A stretch of DNA of 64,000 nucleotides from positions 1,922,001 to 1,986,000 of the forward strand of contig OZ253663.1 of assembly GCA_965263215.1 (NCBI GenBank), given 5' to 3'. Within the stretch, counting starts at the first letter, position 1. Each line of letters begins with the position of its first letter. The notes below the pieces were generated by a model. The model did not search any database. It had not been told where the DNA came from and saw nothing but the letters and a program-made list of their open reading frames with translations. This DNA comes from UBA1672 sp965263215. Lineage in GTDB: Bacteria; Pseudomonadota; Alphaproteobacteria; Micavibrionales; Micavibrionaceae. This document shows positions 26,609 to 34,461 of the stretch, piece after piece. The position numbers and the translations under genes are program-made.

Positions 26609-28228
26609 TTATAAGTTTTTTCTAGCCTTGGGCCTGTGGCGGAATGGTAGACGCTGCAGACTTAAAATCTGTTGTCCGTATGGACGTGCCGGTTCAAGTC
26701 CGGCCAGGCCCACCATTTCATTATTCCCCTCCCGTAAATCGGCTAAAAGCGAGAATGGCTGAGAGAAAGCGGCGGTTCTAAAACCGTGATTTCTGTCATA
26801 GGTAATCTTGTCCGCAAATGCCATTCGAAGCAGCATTCTACGCTGTTCGATGCACTCGCTTTCCCACAGTTTAAGCGGGTTCCCAAGGAATGTGATAGCG
26901 GTTCTAAAAGTATCCTCGAAGCTCTCTATCGGACGACCGCAATTTTTGATCTTTTCATCCATTATCAGCTTCTCTTCCTGCAGACTTCTGATCTTATCCT
27001 CATAGGTATCAATTAAAATCGCATTATCAGCCTCCACAATGCGGTCTAGGAACTGGTTGACCTTACGATCAATCAGGGCGAGTTGCTGTTTCAGCGCCTT
27101 AGTTTCGTCTTTGGCTTGCCCTTGTCGATCCTTCCAAAGCTGATCGAAAATATCGAGTGCCATATAGAAAGTTTTGGGTGCAGGTTTCAAGCTACGGACA
27201 ATCTCAAGAAATTCCCCTTCCATCTGCGCTTTACGAATGGACTTACCGTATTCGGCGCAACTCTTATTCGAACACAGATAATACGGATATTTGGTATTGC
27301 GTCCCTTTGACCAGCAAGAGGTTAAAGGCCGATCACAACAGCCACAGGTCACAAAGCCGCGCAATGGAAAGTCATCTTTGATATTCGCCTTCATCGGCGC
27401 TTTGGCGCGTCCGTCCAAGCGCTCTTGTATGCGCTGAAAGTCCTCATAGCTAATCAGTGGTTCATGCTTGGCAGGATGGAGCGATATACCCCATTGCGGC
27501 ACATCGATATAACCTGAATACAAGACGCGGCGCAGCAGGTCAGAAACGCGCTGCACGTTCACTTTACCGTTACGCATTCTTGGAAACTCTGGATAGAGAT
27601 CAAAGAAACGCGTAAGCTCTGCTATGCTCTCAAATCTTCCAGAGGCAAAGCCAAGCAAGCCTTCTTGAATAATCGAAGCCATAGGCTCATCACGTACCAG
27701 CATTTTACCGTGACCACTCACGCGTTCGTATTTGTACCCCGTTGGCGGGTAAAACACCCAATAGCCATTCAGCACTCTTGCGCGCATGCGGTTCTTCACT
27801 TGCTCTGTGTTCTTTTGACGATGGTGCTGCGAAACACTGGCGAGAAGGTTTTCGACAAGCTTGCTATCGGAATCCTCACCAAACTCGATAGACGGGCTTT
27901 CGAGCTTCCTGCCCGCATCACCTATTGCGGTGCGAAGCTGGATATGCGCTTCGAGGTCACGCGCAAGGCGGCTGATATCATCAATGATGACAACGGGGTT
28001 TTCATGTTTGTGTTTTTTAAGGAATTTGAGCATGGCCTGCATGCCCGGGCGATTGATAAGGCTTCCTGATACGCCCTCATCGCGGAAGACTTCGATGACT
28101 TGATATTGCTTATGATCGGCATATTCGCGGCATCTGGTTTCTTGTGAGCCGAGGCCATCGCCTTTTTTGACCTGTTTGACGGAGGATACACGGGCATAAA
28201 TAACGGCGGTTTGTTTATGGCTCTTCAT
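26609..28228 (-). CDS. Large serine recombinase/integrase
   Basis: The 539-aa protein has a resolvase catalytic domain (VIYARVSS with the nucleophilic Ser, LGSQETRC, VIIDDISRLARD), a recombinase domain (residues about 165-290), a zinc beta-ribbon (C-x-C-C ... CSNKSC) and a coiled coil near residues 370-430. The last about 35 residues (GLAGLEPARPYGQQILSL...) are the antisense translation of tRNA-Leu, so the frame runs through the entire tRNA. Such tails arise when the element inserts at the tRNA and the native stop is displaced; the functional protein may end earlier. It marks an integrated element or remnant. The start overlaps the preceding small gene by 4 bases. Confidence 0.9.
   Translation of the reverse strand: MKSHKQTAVIYARVSSVKQVKKGDGLGSQETRCREYADHKQYQVIEVFRDEGVSGSLINRPGMQAMLKFLKKHKHENPVVIIDDISRLARDLEAHIQLRTAIGDAGRKLESPSIEFGEDSDSKLVENLLASVSQHHRQKNTEQVKNRMRARVLNGYWVFYPPTGYKYERVSGHGKMLVRDEPMASIIQEGLLGFASGRFESIAELTRFFDLYPEFPRMRNGKVNVQRVSDLLRRVLYSGYIDVPQWGISLHPAKHEPLISYEDFQRIQERLDGRAKAPMKANIKDDFPLRGFVTCGCCDRPLTSCWSKGRNTKYPYYLCSNKSCAEYGKSIRKAQMEGEFLEIVRSLKPAPKTFYMALDIFDQLWKDRQGQAKDETKALKQQLALIDRKVNQFLDRIVEADNAILIDTYEDKIRSLQEEKLIMDEKIKNCGRPIESFEDTFRTAITFLGNPLKLWESECIEQRRMLLRMAFADKITYDRNHGFRTAAFSQPFSLLADLREGNNEMVGLAGLEPARPYGQQILSLQRLPFRHRPKARKNL
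26630..26715 (+). tRNA. tRNA-Leu (anticodon UAA)
   Basis: The 86-nt class II tRNA folds fully. The acceptor arm GGGCCTG pairs with CAGGCCC; the D arm is GGCGGAATGGTAGACGC; the anticodon loop CTTAAAA has anticodon TAA; a variable arm with TGTCC/GGACG pairing, the TTCAAGTC T-loop and an encoded CCA end follow. It is overlapped in antisense by the 3' end of the serine recombinase gene. Confidence 0.95.
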
Positions 28229-28482
28229 GGGCGGACTCCTTGCGGCGGCGGTGGATCGGTTTTGTTTTGTATCGGATGGGTGGATTCTAGCGGCTCCTGT
28301 GAATCCTGTCCATGCGCTTGTGAGGATTTATCACGCGCATGCTGGACGGGATGTTTGCCAAAGGCGCGATCAACAAAGCTCTCCATGATGTGCCAAAGAT
28401 CAAAGATGTATTGAATTTTCTGCTCGCGGGTCATATCCCAATCGTCAATCATCGTGAGGTATTTTTCTATATCGGGTTTCAT
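28225..28482 (-). CDS. Small protein translationally coupled to the recombinase
   Basis: An 85-aa protein that begins MKPDIEKYLTMIDDWDMTRE, preceded by AGGAG 8 bases upstream. The frame extends to 28560 without support. The N-terminal half is helical (KIQYIFDLWHIMESFVDRAF) and the tail is proline-rich. The stop overlaps the recombinase start by 4 bases (ATGA), so the two are translationally coupled; a role as a recombination accessory or regulatory factor is inference. Confidence 0.7.
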   Translation of the reverse strand: MKPDIEKYLTMIDDWDMTREQKIQYIFDLWHIMESFVDRAFGKHPVQHARDKSSQAHGQDSQEPLESTHPIQNKTDPPPPQGVRP

Positions 28483-28564
28483 GATATCTGCTCCTGTTCG
28501 TGTGTGTTGCGACAGGATCAGAGTATCATCGCATGTGCATGCGTACGGGCGAAGCCCCAAAGCC

Positions 28565-28605
28565 AGAGGGATGAAACGGGAGAGCGCAGCATCTCCCTTT
28601 CCAAG
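28565..28605 (+). repeat. Left arm of a 41-bp inverted repeat
   Basis: This 41-bp arm matches the reverse complement of 29207-29247 at 39 of 41 positions. Each arm also contains its own hairpin (GGGAGA ... TCTCCC). The pair encloses the 125-aa gene at 28736. Confidence 0.9.
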
Positions 28606-28735
28606 CGTATTGTATTACAATACACAGCTTGCGTTCTTTCTTAACTGGGCTTTCAGGGACTAAAATGTTCGATTTTTAGCCTAAAAGGGTTAGTGTTTAT
28701 TCGTTACAGTAGGATTAATATTTTAGAGAACATTT

Positions 28736-29113
28736 ATGAAATACGAGATTATGTACATTGAAGAAAAAGCTGGTGTTGCTGCTCTTGAAGCCAATATTGG
28801 AAAAGTTTACCAATCCAAAACAGGTAAAACGCTGAGATACGGTGATCGGGAATTTCAATCTTTGAAAGGCCAAGGTTATAAGGCGAATTACTTTGATATA
28901 GAAACTGGTGAGCATTATTGGCTTTCTGGATGCCGAAAAGATGGTAACGATGGATTATACAAAATTCAAATTTTTGTAGACCAAGATATTCGTGAAGAGT
29001 ACTGGAGTGAGATTCGTGAGATGCCAGAAAGAAAGGGGCAGGAATTTTTCACCTCTACGGGCAAGCATCAAGCAGGCGGTAAAGAGCCCAAAAATAAAAG
29101 GAAAAATGTTTAA
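28736..29113 (+). CDS. Conserved small protein of unknown function inside the inverted repeats
   Basis: A 125-aa soluble protein. It resembles a small uncharacterised family whose members share a pattern like K-x-x-F-Q-S-L-K-G, then N-Y-F/Y-D-x-E-T-G-E-x-Y-W-I/L-S-G-C-R-K-D-G; these are visible at residues 45-80. A conserved SGCRKDG stretch and a central Trp-rich patch suggest a folded domain with unknown ligand. It sits between the 41-bp inverted repeats, with a weakly Lys-rich tail, so it looks like cargo of the island. No function is proposed. Confidence 0.7.
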   Translation: MKYEIMYIEEKAGVAALEANIGKVYQSKTGKTLRYGDREFQSLKGQGYKANYFDIETGEHYWLSGCRKDGNDGLYKIQIFVDQDIREEYWSEIREMPERKGQEFFTSTGKHQAGGKEPKNKRKNV

Positions 29114-29160
29114 ATAAGTTAAGGGCATGAGAAGGCGTTTTTCTTAGTACAGACGTTCCG

Positions 29161-29210
29161 CAAGATGTGTGTCGTACTACAAATCTTCGATTTTTCGTTT
29201 ACACATCTTG
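29161..29210. repeat. 50-bp dyad (10-bp arms) at the right side of the island
   Basis: CAAGATGTGT (29161-29170) is the exact reverse complement of ACACATCTTG (29201-29210). The length of about 50 bp with dyad symmetry is typical of serine-recombinase attachment or binding sites, but it could also be a stem-loop of the 28736 gene's 3' region. Confidence 0.35.
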
Positions 29211-29247
29211 GCAAGGGAGACGCTGCGCTCTCCCGTTTCATCCCTCT
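29207..29247 (-). repeat. Right arm of the 41-bp inverted repeat
   Basis: This is the partner of 28565-28605 in inverted orientation (39/41 match), with its own GGGAGA/TCTCCC hairpin. No target-site duplication is visible outside the arms. Confidence 0.9.
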
Positions 29248-29338
29248 CGCGGATGGTTTTGGGCACGGGAACATAATCCGTTCCACCATGCAAAACCATC
29301 AAAACGTATCGCCGTTTTATCCCTCATAATAACGGGGT

Positions 29339-30112
29339 TCATTGCCCCCTTAAAAGCCTGTGTGATAATGCAAAGCCCGCGCATAAAAAGGCACAGGCAC
29401 AGACTATGGCCGGGCCAGAGGGTAAATCCCAAAGATACGAGGATAATAGGCCAAGTGCAAAAGATAGCGTTGATAAAACATAGCCAATCAATACTCTGCC
29501 ATGTCTGACGTTAACAGTTGCCAATGCAGGTAAAATCAGGCTGGCGAAAACCAAATAAACACCTATCAGTTTCACGGAAAACGGAATGGTGACGGCGAAA
29601 ACAATATAGAATAATCGCTGCCGCCCGCTTTTGAGGAAAAGCCAGAACAAAGATACGAATACAAATAACGGCGCGTACCAGATCAAATCTTCGAAGGTTA
29701 CCCATAGAATTTGCCCCGCCAGAATATCCTTCATTTGTTCGCCGCCATGCGGATCGCCTGACATGATGAGAATGCTCATCGAGGCAGCCAAAACAAACGC
29801 GCAGCCGATGAAGGCTTCTTGGTAAACGCCTGCAATTTTCTCAAGCTTATGAAAGCCGATTGCGCAGAGCAAAGCCAAAACCAAACCTGTTCCCAGAGCA
29901 CCCATAGCCGCATATTCTGGCGCCATATCATGATTTTCAATATACACATGGAAGGCAAGCATACCGAGAGCGGCAAACTGCGCCACGGCAAGATCAAGAA
30001 ATATAATACCGCGCCTGAGCACTTCAATACCGAGAGGCACATGCGCGAGGGTGATAAGAACTCCGGCTATGAAAGCCGGAGCAAGTAAAGTTATCATCTC
30101 ATATGAGAACAT
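29339..30112 (-). CDS. znuB: Zinc/manganese ABC transporter permease ZnuB-like
   Basis: The 257-aa inner-membrane protein has about eight hydrophobic segments and the ABC-3 permease signature (GIEVLRRGIIFLDLAVAQFAALG at the N-terminus). It moves Zn2+ or Mn2+ delivered by the neighbouring periplasmic binding protein; zinc is favoured by context. Its ATG overlaps the stop of znuA (TAATG), so it is translationally coupled. An ATPase partner (ZnuC) is not in the operon. Confidence 0.88.
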   Translation of the reverse strand: MFSYEMITLLAPAFIAGVLITLAHVPLGIEVLRRGIIFLDLAVAQFAALGMLAFHVYIENHDMAPEYAAMGALGTGLVLALLCAIGFHKLEKIAGVYQEAFIGCAFVLAASMSILIMSGDPHGGEQMKDILAGQILWVTFEDLIWYAPLFVFVSLFWLFLKSGRQRLFYIVFAVTIPFSVKLIGVYLVFASLILPALATVNVRHGRVLIGYVLSTLSFALGLLSSYLWDLPSGPAIVCACAFLCAGFALSHRLLRGQ

Positions 30113-31020
30113 TAATGAGCCTCCAAAAGAGCATTCAGCGTTTCATTAAATAACGCGTCAAGAGTATCAGCTTTTTCTGAACCGCCAACCGTGAAAGGCA
30201 GTTTAACGATTTGAATACCTGATTTAGAAGCCAGCCATTCGGCTGCATCCTTATTCTCATATGGCGCAACAAGGATCGCTTTGATGTTTTGCCCCTCAAT
30301 CTGCTTGAGGACTTTTTCCAGATGAGATGCCGTTGGCGGAAGGCCGGGCTTTGGCTCTAATGTTGCTACAACATCCATACCAAGCCAGTTAATCAGGTAT
30401 GCCCATGCATTATGATACACAACAACCTTAGCGCCCTTTAACGGAGCGGCTTTCTCTTCCCATGTTTTGAGCTTTGAGTCCCAAGATAATTTAAACGTTT
30501 TATGATTTGCATCATAAGTTTTTAGATTATCCTGATCGATCATGTACAAACGCTCAACAAAGACATCAGCCACGGCTTCGATGTTACGGGGATCGAGATG
30601 AACATGCGGGTTGCCCTCAGGATGAATATGCCCTTGCGAGCGATCAATCCCCTCATGCATGACCTCTAGTTTTTCAACATAATCCGATGCCATAACCCAG
30701 CCGATTGTTTCAGGTTGTACGTCCTGACTTCCTGCTTTTTTAATCAAAATCGGAAGCCATCCACTTTCCAGCGATGCACCAGAGCAGAAAACAATATCCG
30801 CCTTACGCATCGCCGCAAGCAAGCTCGGTTTTGCGCGAATGTGGTGAACATCCTGATAGGCGGTGGTGGCAGATGTAACATCCACCAAATCGCCGCCTAT
30901 TTCCTTTGCCAGAGCCTGCCATTCAGGCTCACAGGCAAATATATTTAGCTTTGCATACGCTTGAGGAGGAAGCGCGGTAAGCGCTCCCAACCCAACTATA
31001 GTAAAAAGAAGCTTTCTCAT
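30112..31020 (-). CDS. znuA: Zinc-binding periplasmic protein ZnuA-like
   Basis: A 302-aa cluster A-I metal-binding lipoprotein-type solute-binding protein. It has a signal peptide (ALPPQAYA-K) and metal-ligand segments: a His in QDVHHIRAKP, HIHPEGNPHVHLDPRNIEA with several His, and YHNAWAYL. The His-rich loop before HVHLDP is short compared with some ZnuA proteins. It feeds Zn2+ to ZnuB. It lies between the porin gene and znuB on the same strand. Confidence 0.88.
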   Translation of the reverse strand: MRKLLFTIVGLGALTALPPQAYAKLNIFACEPEWQALAKEIGGDLVDVTSATTAYQDVHHIRAKPSLLAAMRKADIVFCSGASLESGWLPILIKKAGSQDVQPETIGWVMASDYVEKLEVMHEGIDRSQGHIHPEGNPHVHLDPRNIEAVADVFVERLYMIDQDNLKTYDANHKTFKLSWDSKLKTWEEKAAPLKGAKVVVYHNAWAYLINWLGMDVVATLEPKPGLPPTASHLEKVLKQIEGQNIKAILVAPYENKDAAEWLASKSGIQIVKLPFTVGGSEKADTLDALFNETLNALLEAH

Positions 31021-31031
31021 CAGATAACTCC

Positions 31032-32405
31032 TTAGTAAGCGTGCGCACCATGAGCACCGAGACTCATGACATATTGCAGGATAATTTGATTATCCTTTTG
31101 TCCTTCGGCCAGCTCCTCGCGATTAAACTGGACACGGGCGCGTGAAAATTCGCTGTTTGTCCAATCAACCATCGCTGATGCCGCCCATGGATTATGACCA
31201 CTATCGTCAAGCGCACTACCGACCAAACCTGCGGGCACATCGCCTGCATAAAGCTGAGAGTAACGAGCGCCGACACGCCATTGCGGATGGAATTTATATA
31301 CACCTTGCGCATACCAGCCGCTTTGTCCGTCGTCATAGTCGACCACGCCTGTTCCCGCGTCTGTATCTTCATATGTGCCATCTTCGTCACGATGGAAATA
31401 TTCAGCCTGCAAGGTTAGCTCTTTATCCGCGTTGTTGCCTGTTGGAGCATATACAAGGCGAGCATCGGCAATATAAAGGCCGCTATCTCCGTTAAATGTG
31501 ACCATATCTTCATTTGCGGAACGCTCAGCGCTATTCACTTGCAATGTAGAAAGTCCTAAACGCCAGCTTGTCTTATCGCCGATGTCACCACCTACGCGGC
31601 CATAGGCAGTCCATGATCCGATATTACTGCCTTCTGCGCCGCCACTGGGGAAGTCATTGCCGCGATATATACCGCCGCCGATTTCTGAATAAATATCAGT
31701 CGGAAGAATAGCGGAAACCTGCACACCGTCATCACCGTAATTTCCATCTAAAAACGCGCGATTTGTCAGAGGACGATCTGCGAAGTCATCAGCATGGCTG
31801 TGATGAGAGTTTAAATATCCGAGTTCTGAGAAAAACCGTCCTGCTTTGGCTTGCAAGCCGTAGGGCAGCGATAATGTTTCAACATACGCCTCTTCAATTT
31901 CTACTTCCGTTTCACCTTCATGCTCATGTAATGCGATTGTCGTACTGCCGCGGAATTTATCATCAATGTTGGCAGAGAAATTAAGCTCTGTTTCGTCAAT
32001 ACTCAACCCCTCTGATCCGCGCTCACCTTCTTCACCTATGGCAAAGCCTGCAATATCGCCTTCACGCTCAGAGAATGATTGATATTTCCCTTGAAGGATA
32101 ACCCCGATTTCAGGATTAAAGCTGTTGTCGTTGATACGCCTTTTTGATGTTGCGGGGGGAACGGTTAAGTCACCACCTGATGAAGGCTGTATTTTTGCAA
32201 CTTTTTCAGATGTGGTTTGTTGCTTGTTTTCGAGTGTTTCCACCTTCTTTTCAAGTTGCTCAATTTTGTTTTCATACGCATTACGCATAGCTTGGATTTC
32301 GGCGCGCAAAGCGTTTAGGTCTGCATCATCCGCCGCTAAAGCAGGAGATACGTTAAGGATTACAGCCGCGCTGGCTGCCAGTAACAGTTTCTTTGACATT
32401 TTCAT
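31032..32405 (-). CDS. Outer-membrane porin of the zinc-uptake operon
   Basis: A 457-aa protein with a signal peptide (residues 1-24, cleavage at ALA-AD), a coiled-coil N-terminal segment (NALRAEIQAMRNAYENKIEQ) and then a beta-barrel with repeated aromatic-glycine strands (SSQ-type GRFFSELGYL, GWYAQGVYKFHPQWRVGARY). This layout matches trimeric porin-type proteins with a peptidoglycan-contacting coil. A co-transcribed position before znuA (11-base gap) suggests it lets zinc or a zinc complex cross the outer membrane; that is inference. Confidence 0.75.
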   Translation of the reverse strand: MKMSKKLLLAASAAVILNVSPALAADDADLNALRAEIQAMRNAYENKIEQLEKKVETLENKQQTTSEKVAKIQPSSGGDLTVPPATSKRRINDNSFNPEIGVILQGKYQSFSEREGDIAGFAIGEEGERGSEGLSIDETELNFSANIDDKFRGSTTIALHEHEGETEVEIEEAYVETLSLPYGLQAKAGRFFSELGYLNSHHSHADDFADRPLTNRAFLDGNYGDDGVQVSAILPTDIYSEIGGGIYRGNDFPSGGAEGSNIGSWTAYGRVGGDIGDKTSWRLGLSTLQVNSAERSANEDMVTFNGDSGLYIADARLVYAPTGNNADKELTLQAEYFHRDEDGTYEDTDAGTGVVDYDDGQSGWYAQGVYKFHPQWRVGARYSQLYAGDVPAGLVGSALDDSGHNPWAASAMVDWTNSEFSRARVQFNREELAEGQKDNQIILQYVMSLGAHGAHAY

Positions 32406-32445
32406 GCCCTTTCTATCTAAAATTTAAATTTTGTATTTTGTGGGT

Positions 32446-32799
32446 TTAGACAGAAATTAAGGGCGGGCCGGTGGCCTCGTATAAATTGAAAATATTACCT
32501 GAAAACAGACAGGTATCAGGATTGATCGTATGCTCTACAAAGCTTATAAGCGGCACATACAATATAACCGGAATGTCTGCTGCGTGAAATGCATGTGTTA
32601 ATAAACATTCAGGACACTGATGTTTAAAATGCTCAGGGTTTGAATCAGAATGAGATGCGCTATCTACCTGAATAATTTTTTCATGAAAAACATGATCAAA
32701 GTGAACGACAGAATGCGCCGCTAATGCAATTTGGCCAAAGACCAAAATCGCAAGCATGCAAATCGCAATCAGCTTGTTTCTGTACACTATGTTTTCCAT
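32446..32799 (-). CDS. Small exported His/Cys-rich protein leading the zinc operon
   Basis: A 117-aa protein with a hydrophobic N-terminal segment (KLIAICMLAILVFGQIALA), then a His-rich stretch (HSVVHFDHVFHEK) and a H-Q-C-P-E-C motif. Such short exported proteins with CPxC and His patches occur beside metal transporters and probably bind zinc in the periplasm; the exact family is not identified. It precedes the porin by 40 bases on the same strand and is probably the first gene of the operon. Confidence 0.65.
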   Translation of the reverse strand: MENIVYRNKLIAICMLAILVFGQIALAAHSVVHFDHVFHEKIIQVDSASHSDSNPEHFKHQCPECLLTHAFHAADIPVILYVPLISFVEHTINPDTCLFSGNIFNLYEATGPPLISV

Positions 32800-32822
32800 T
32801 ATGCGCCATTGATAACAGAAAC

Positions 32823-32835
32823 GTTACTTTATAAC
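32823..32835. promoter_or_regulatory. Candidate Zur-type operator
   Basis: GTTACTTTATAAC is an imperfect dyad (GTTA-N5-TAAC) located 23 bases upstream of the first gene of the zinc operon, resembling the T/A-rich GTTATA-ATAAC core of Zur boxes. It is consistent with zinc repression, but the match is partial. Confidence 0.35.
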
Positions 32836-32963
32836 AATCTGAATTTATACCTACTTTAAATGACTTTCCCAAAGCGCCAAAACCTCAAACAAACGGTTCG
32901 AGGTGTCACCTGATACCTCCACCATTTTAATTTCTTCCGATATTTAATTAAGATTAAATCACC

Positions 32964-33674
32964 TTATCCGCCGGGGGATCTTGGTGCAGGATCACCGGAA
33001 GGATACCAATCAGCCGCTTCGGCGTTGATCTTACCGTTTGGATCATCATCCCAGAAGGCCGGGTTATCTCTACCGGCTGCAAGGGGGCGGGTATCAACAT
33101 GGGTGTTGATATCGACATCATAATTGCCAAGCCCCCTAATACCGGGAACCTCTTGCCATATTGACTGTGTGACTTCACGCGTAGGAATAACATCCCCGTT
33201 TGTATCAATCGGCCTGATATCAAGCGCCCTTCCCAAATTATGCTGAGAGATGCTGACGGTACTGTTTAAAAGCGCCGCCGTATCCGGATGGCGATACCCT
33301 GAAATCATGTCAAAGCGCTCTATCAGAGGTTTGTCTTGCGATGCCAATTCGGCATTTACAACATCTTTGATTGTGAACAAATTATCGACGAGTCTGACAT
33401 CCATATCGCCGTCGCCATCATTATCATAATCCAGATCGAAGGTTCTATCGCCGTGCGCGTGCGTTTCAGGCACAGATTCATCTCTGCGCCAATCTCTGGT
33501 GAACTCATCAAACTGATCCCCAAGATCTTGGAAGGCTGTGCCCTCGGCAGTCGATTCAGGGGGCTTGAATAACTTAGCGGCATAACCGCTCGGCTGAGAT
33601 GGATCTATTTCAATGATCATCTCTTCATTGTTATGAATATTTCTTAAATGAATATTGTCACCCACGACATCCAC
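32964..33674 (-). CDS. M15/DUF882-type peptidase-like protein
   Basis: A 236-aa protein whose C-terminal half has the DUF882/YcbK (peptidase M15-like) pattern: ISGYRHPDTAALLN, then SQHNLGRALDIRP (S-x-H-x-x-G-x-A-x-D) and GLGNYDVDINTHVDTRP, giving the His/Asp/His zinc ligands. These domains cut peptidoglycan stem peptides. Upstream is a D-x-D-N-D-G-D-G-D repeat that resembles a calcium-binding loop (residues about 77-93). There is no signal peptide, which is odd for a cell-wall enzyme; it may be secreted by another route or act in the cytosol. Confidence 0.6.
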   Translation of the reverse strand: MDVVGDNIHLRNIHNNEEMIIEIDPSQPSGYAAKLFKPPESTAEGTAFQDLGDQFDEFTRDWRRDESVPETHAHGDRTFDLDYDNDGDGDMDVRLVDNLFTIKDVVNAELASQDKPLIERFDMISGYRHPDTAALLNSTVSISQHNLGRALDIRPIDTNGDVIPTREVTQSIWQEVPGIRGLGNYDVDINTHVDTRPLAAGRDNPAFWDDDPNGKINAEAADWYPSGDPAPRSPGG

Positions 33675-33792
33675 CTTATCTTTTTAATATTAGCAGGCTT
33701 ATTTTTAAGCTCAGTTGCTATTCTAGCCTCCAAACCATACTCATGTCCAATTTAACATGACAATAAGTGTATTTCCATTAAAACCGTTCCTA

Positions 33793-34389
33793 CTAACGGT
33801 TGCACTCTGGCCGCTCTAGTCTAAATGCCGGGCAAGTCACATAGACTGCTTCTGCCGTACAATTTTGAGCCTTTGTCTTATCAGTTGGTATGCGCACATT
33901 GATAAGAATCGCCGAAGTTTCTAACGCAGTAATGGGCACTTCTTTAACACCAGCAAGCATCATGTGATACCCCTTAATAGGCTTTGGGTGAGATTTAGCA
34001 GCAGTAAGTGATAAACTTTGGCAATGCTTAGAAAATTTCTCATTATCACTGTCCATCACAGCCCAAAACTTATGCCCACCATAATCGATTTCGGCTTCTA
34101 CACGGCCAATCGGAGCATCATATGCGCGCGCAGCACTCTTTTTAAAACTACTGTGCGCCCCCATGCACATCGTAAGGGCGCGGTTATTATAAATATTGAG
34201 ACTTTCAGGACACGCCTTCAAACATCGTTCTGTGGCATTCTCATGATCCACAGAAACATACGCACCACTATTTTTCATGGTCGTACATTCATCGCGCAGA
34301 GCGATAAGCTCTTCCTGAGTAATTTTTTGCGCCTGCGCATGAGAAGAGAAAAACATCATCGCAATGAAAAGTAAAAAATAGCGAGCCAT
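33793..34389 (-). CDS. Exported hypothetical protein with paired cysteines
   Basis: A 198-aa product with a signal peptide (residues 1-20, cleavage after AQA). The mature part has at least seven cysteines in spaced positions, suggesting disulfide bonding. It is single-copy, has no recognised family and is not in an obvious operon; the next gene on this strand is the pseudouridine synthase 259 bases upstream (to the right), too far for coupling. Confidence 0.65.
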   Translation of the reverse strand: MARYFLLFIAMMFFSSHAQAQKITQEELIALRDECTTMKNSGAYVSVDHENATERCLKACPESLNIYNNRALTMCMGAHSSFKKSAARAYDAPIGRVEAEIDYGGHKFWAVMDSDNEKFSKHCQSLSLTAAKSHPKPIKGYHMMLAGVKEVPITALETSAILINVRIPTDKTKAQNCTAEAVYVTCPAFRLERPECNR

Positions 34390-34461
34390 ATAACGTCCTT
34401 AATTTATAAAATTTTGATCACCAGATCATGACCTATGTTATCTTGAAATGCACTTCAATTT

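Noticed and set aside
26556..26762. 68-residue rightward frame across tRNA-Leu
   Set aside because: Its middle is simply the translation of the tRNA gene; there is no ribosome site and no independent protein pattern.
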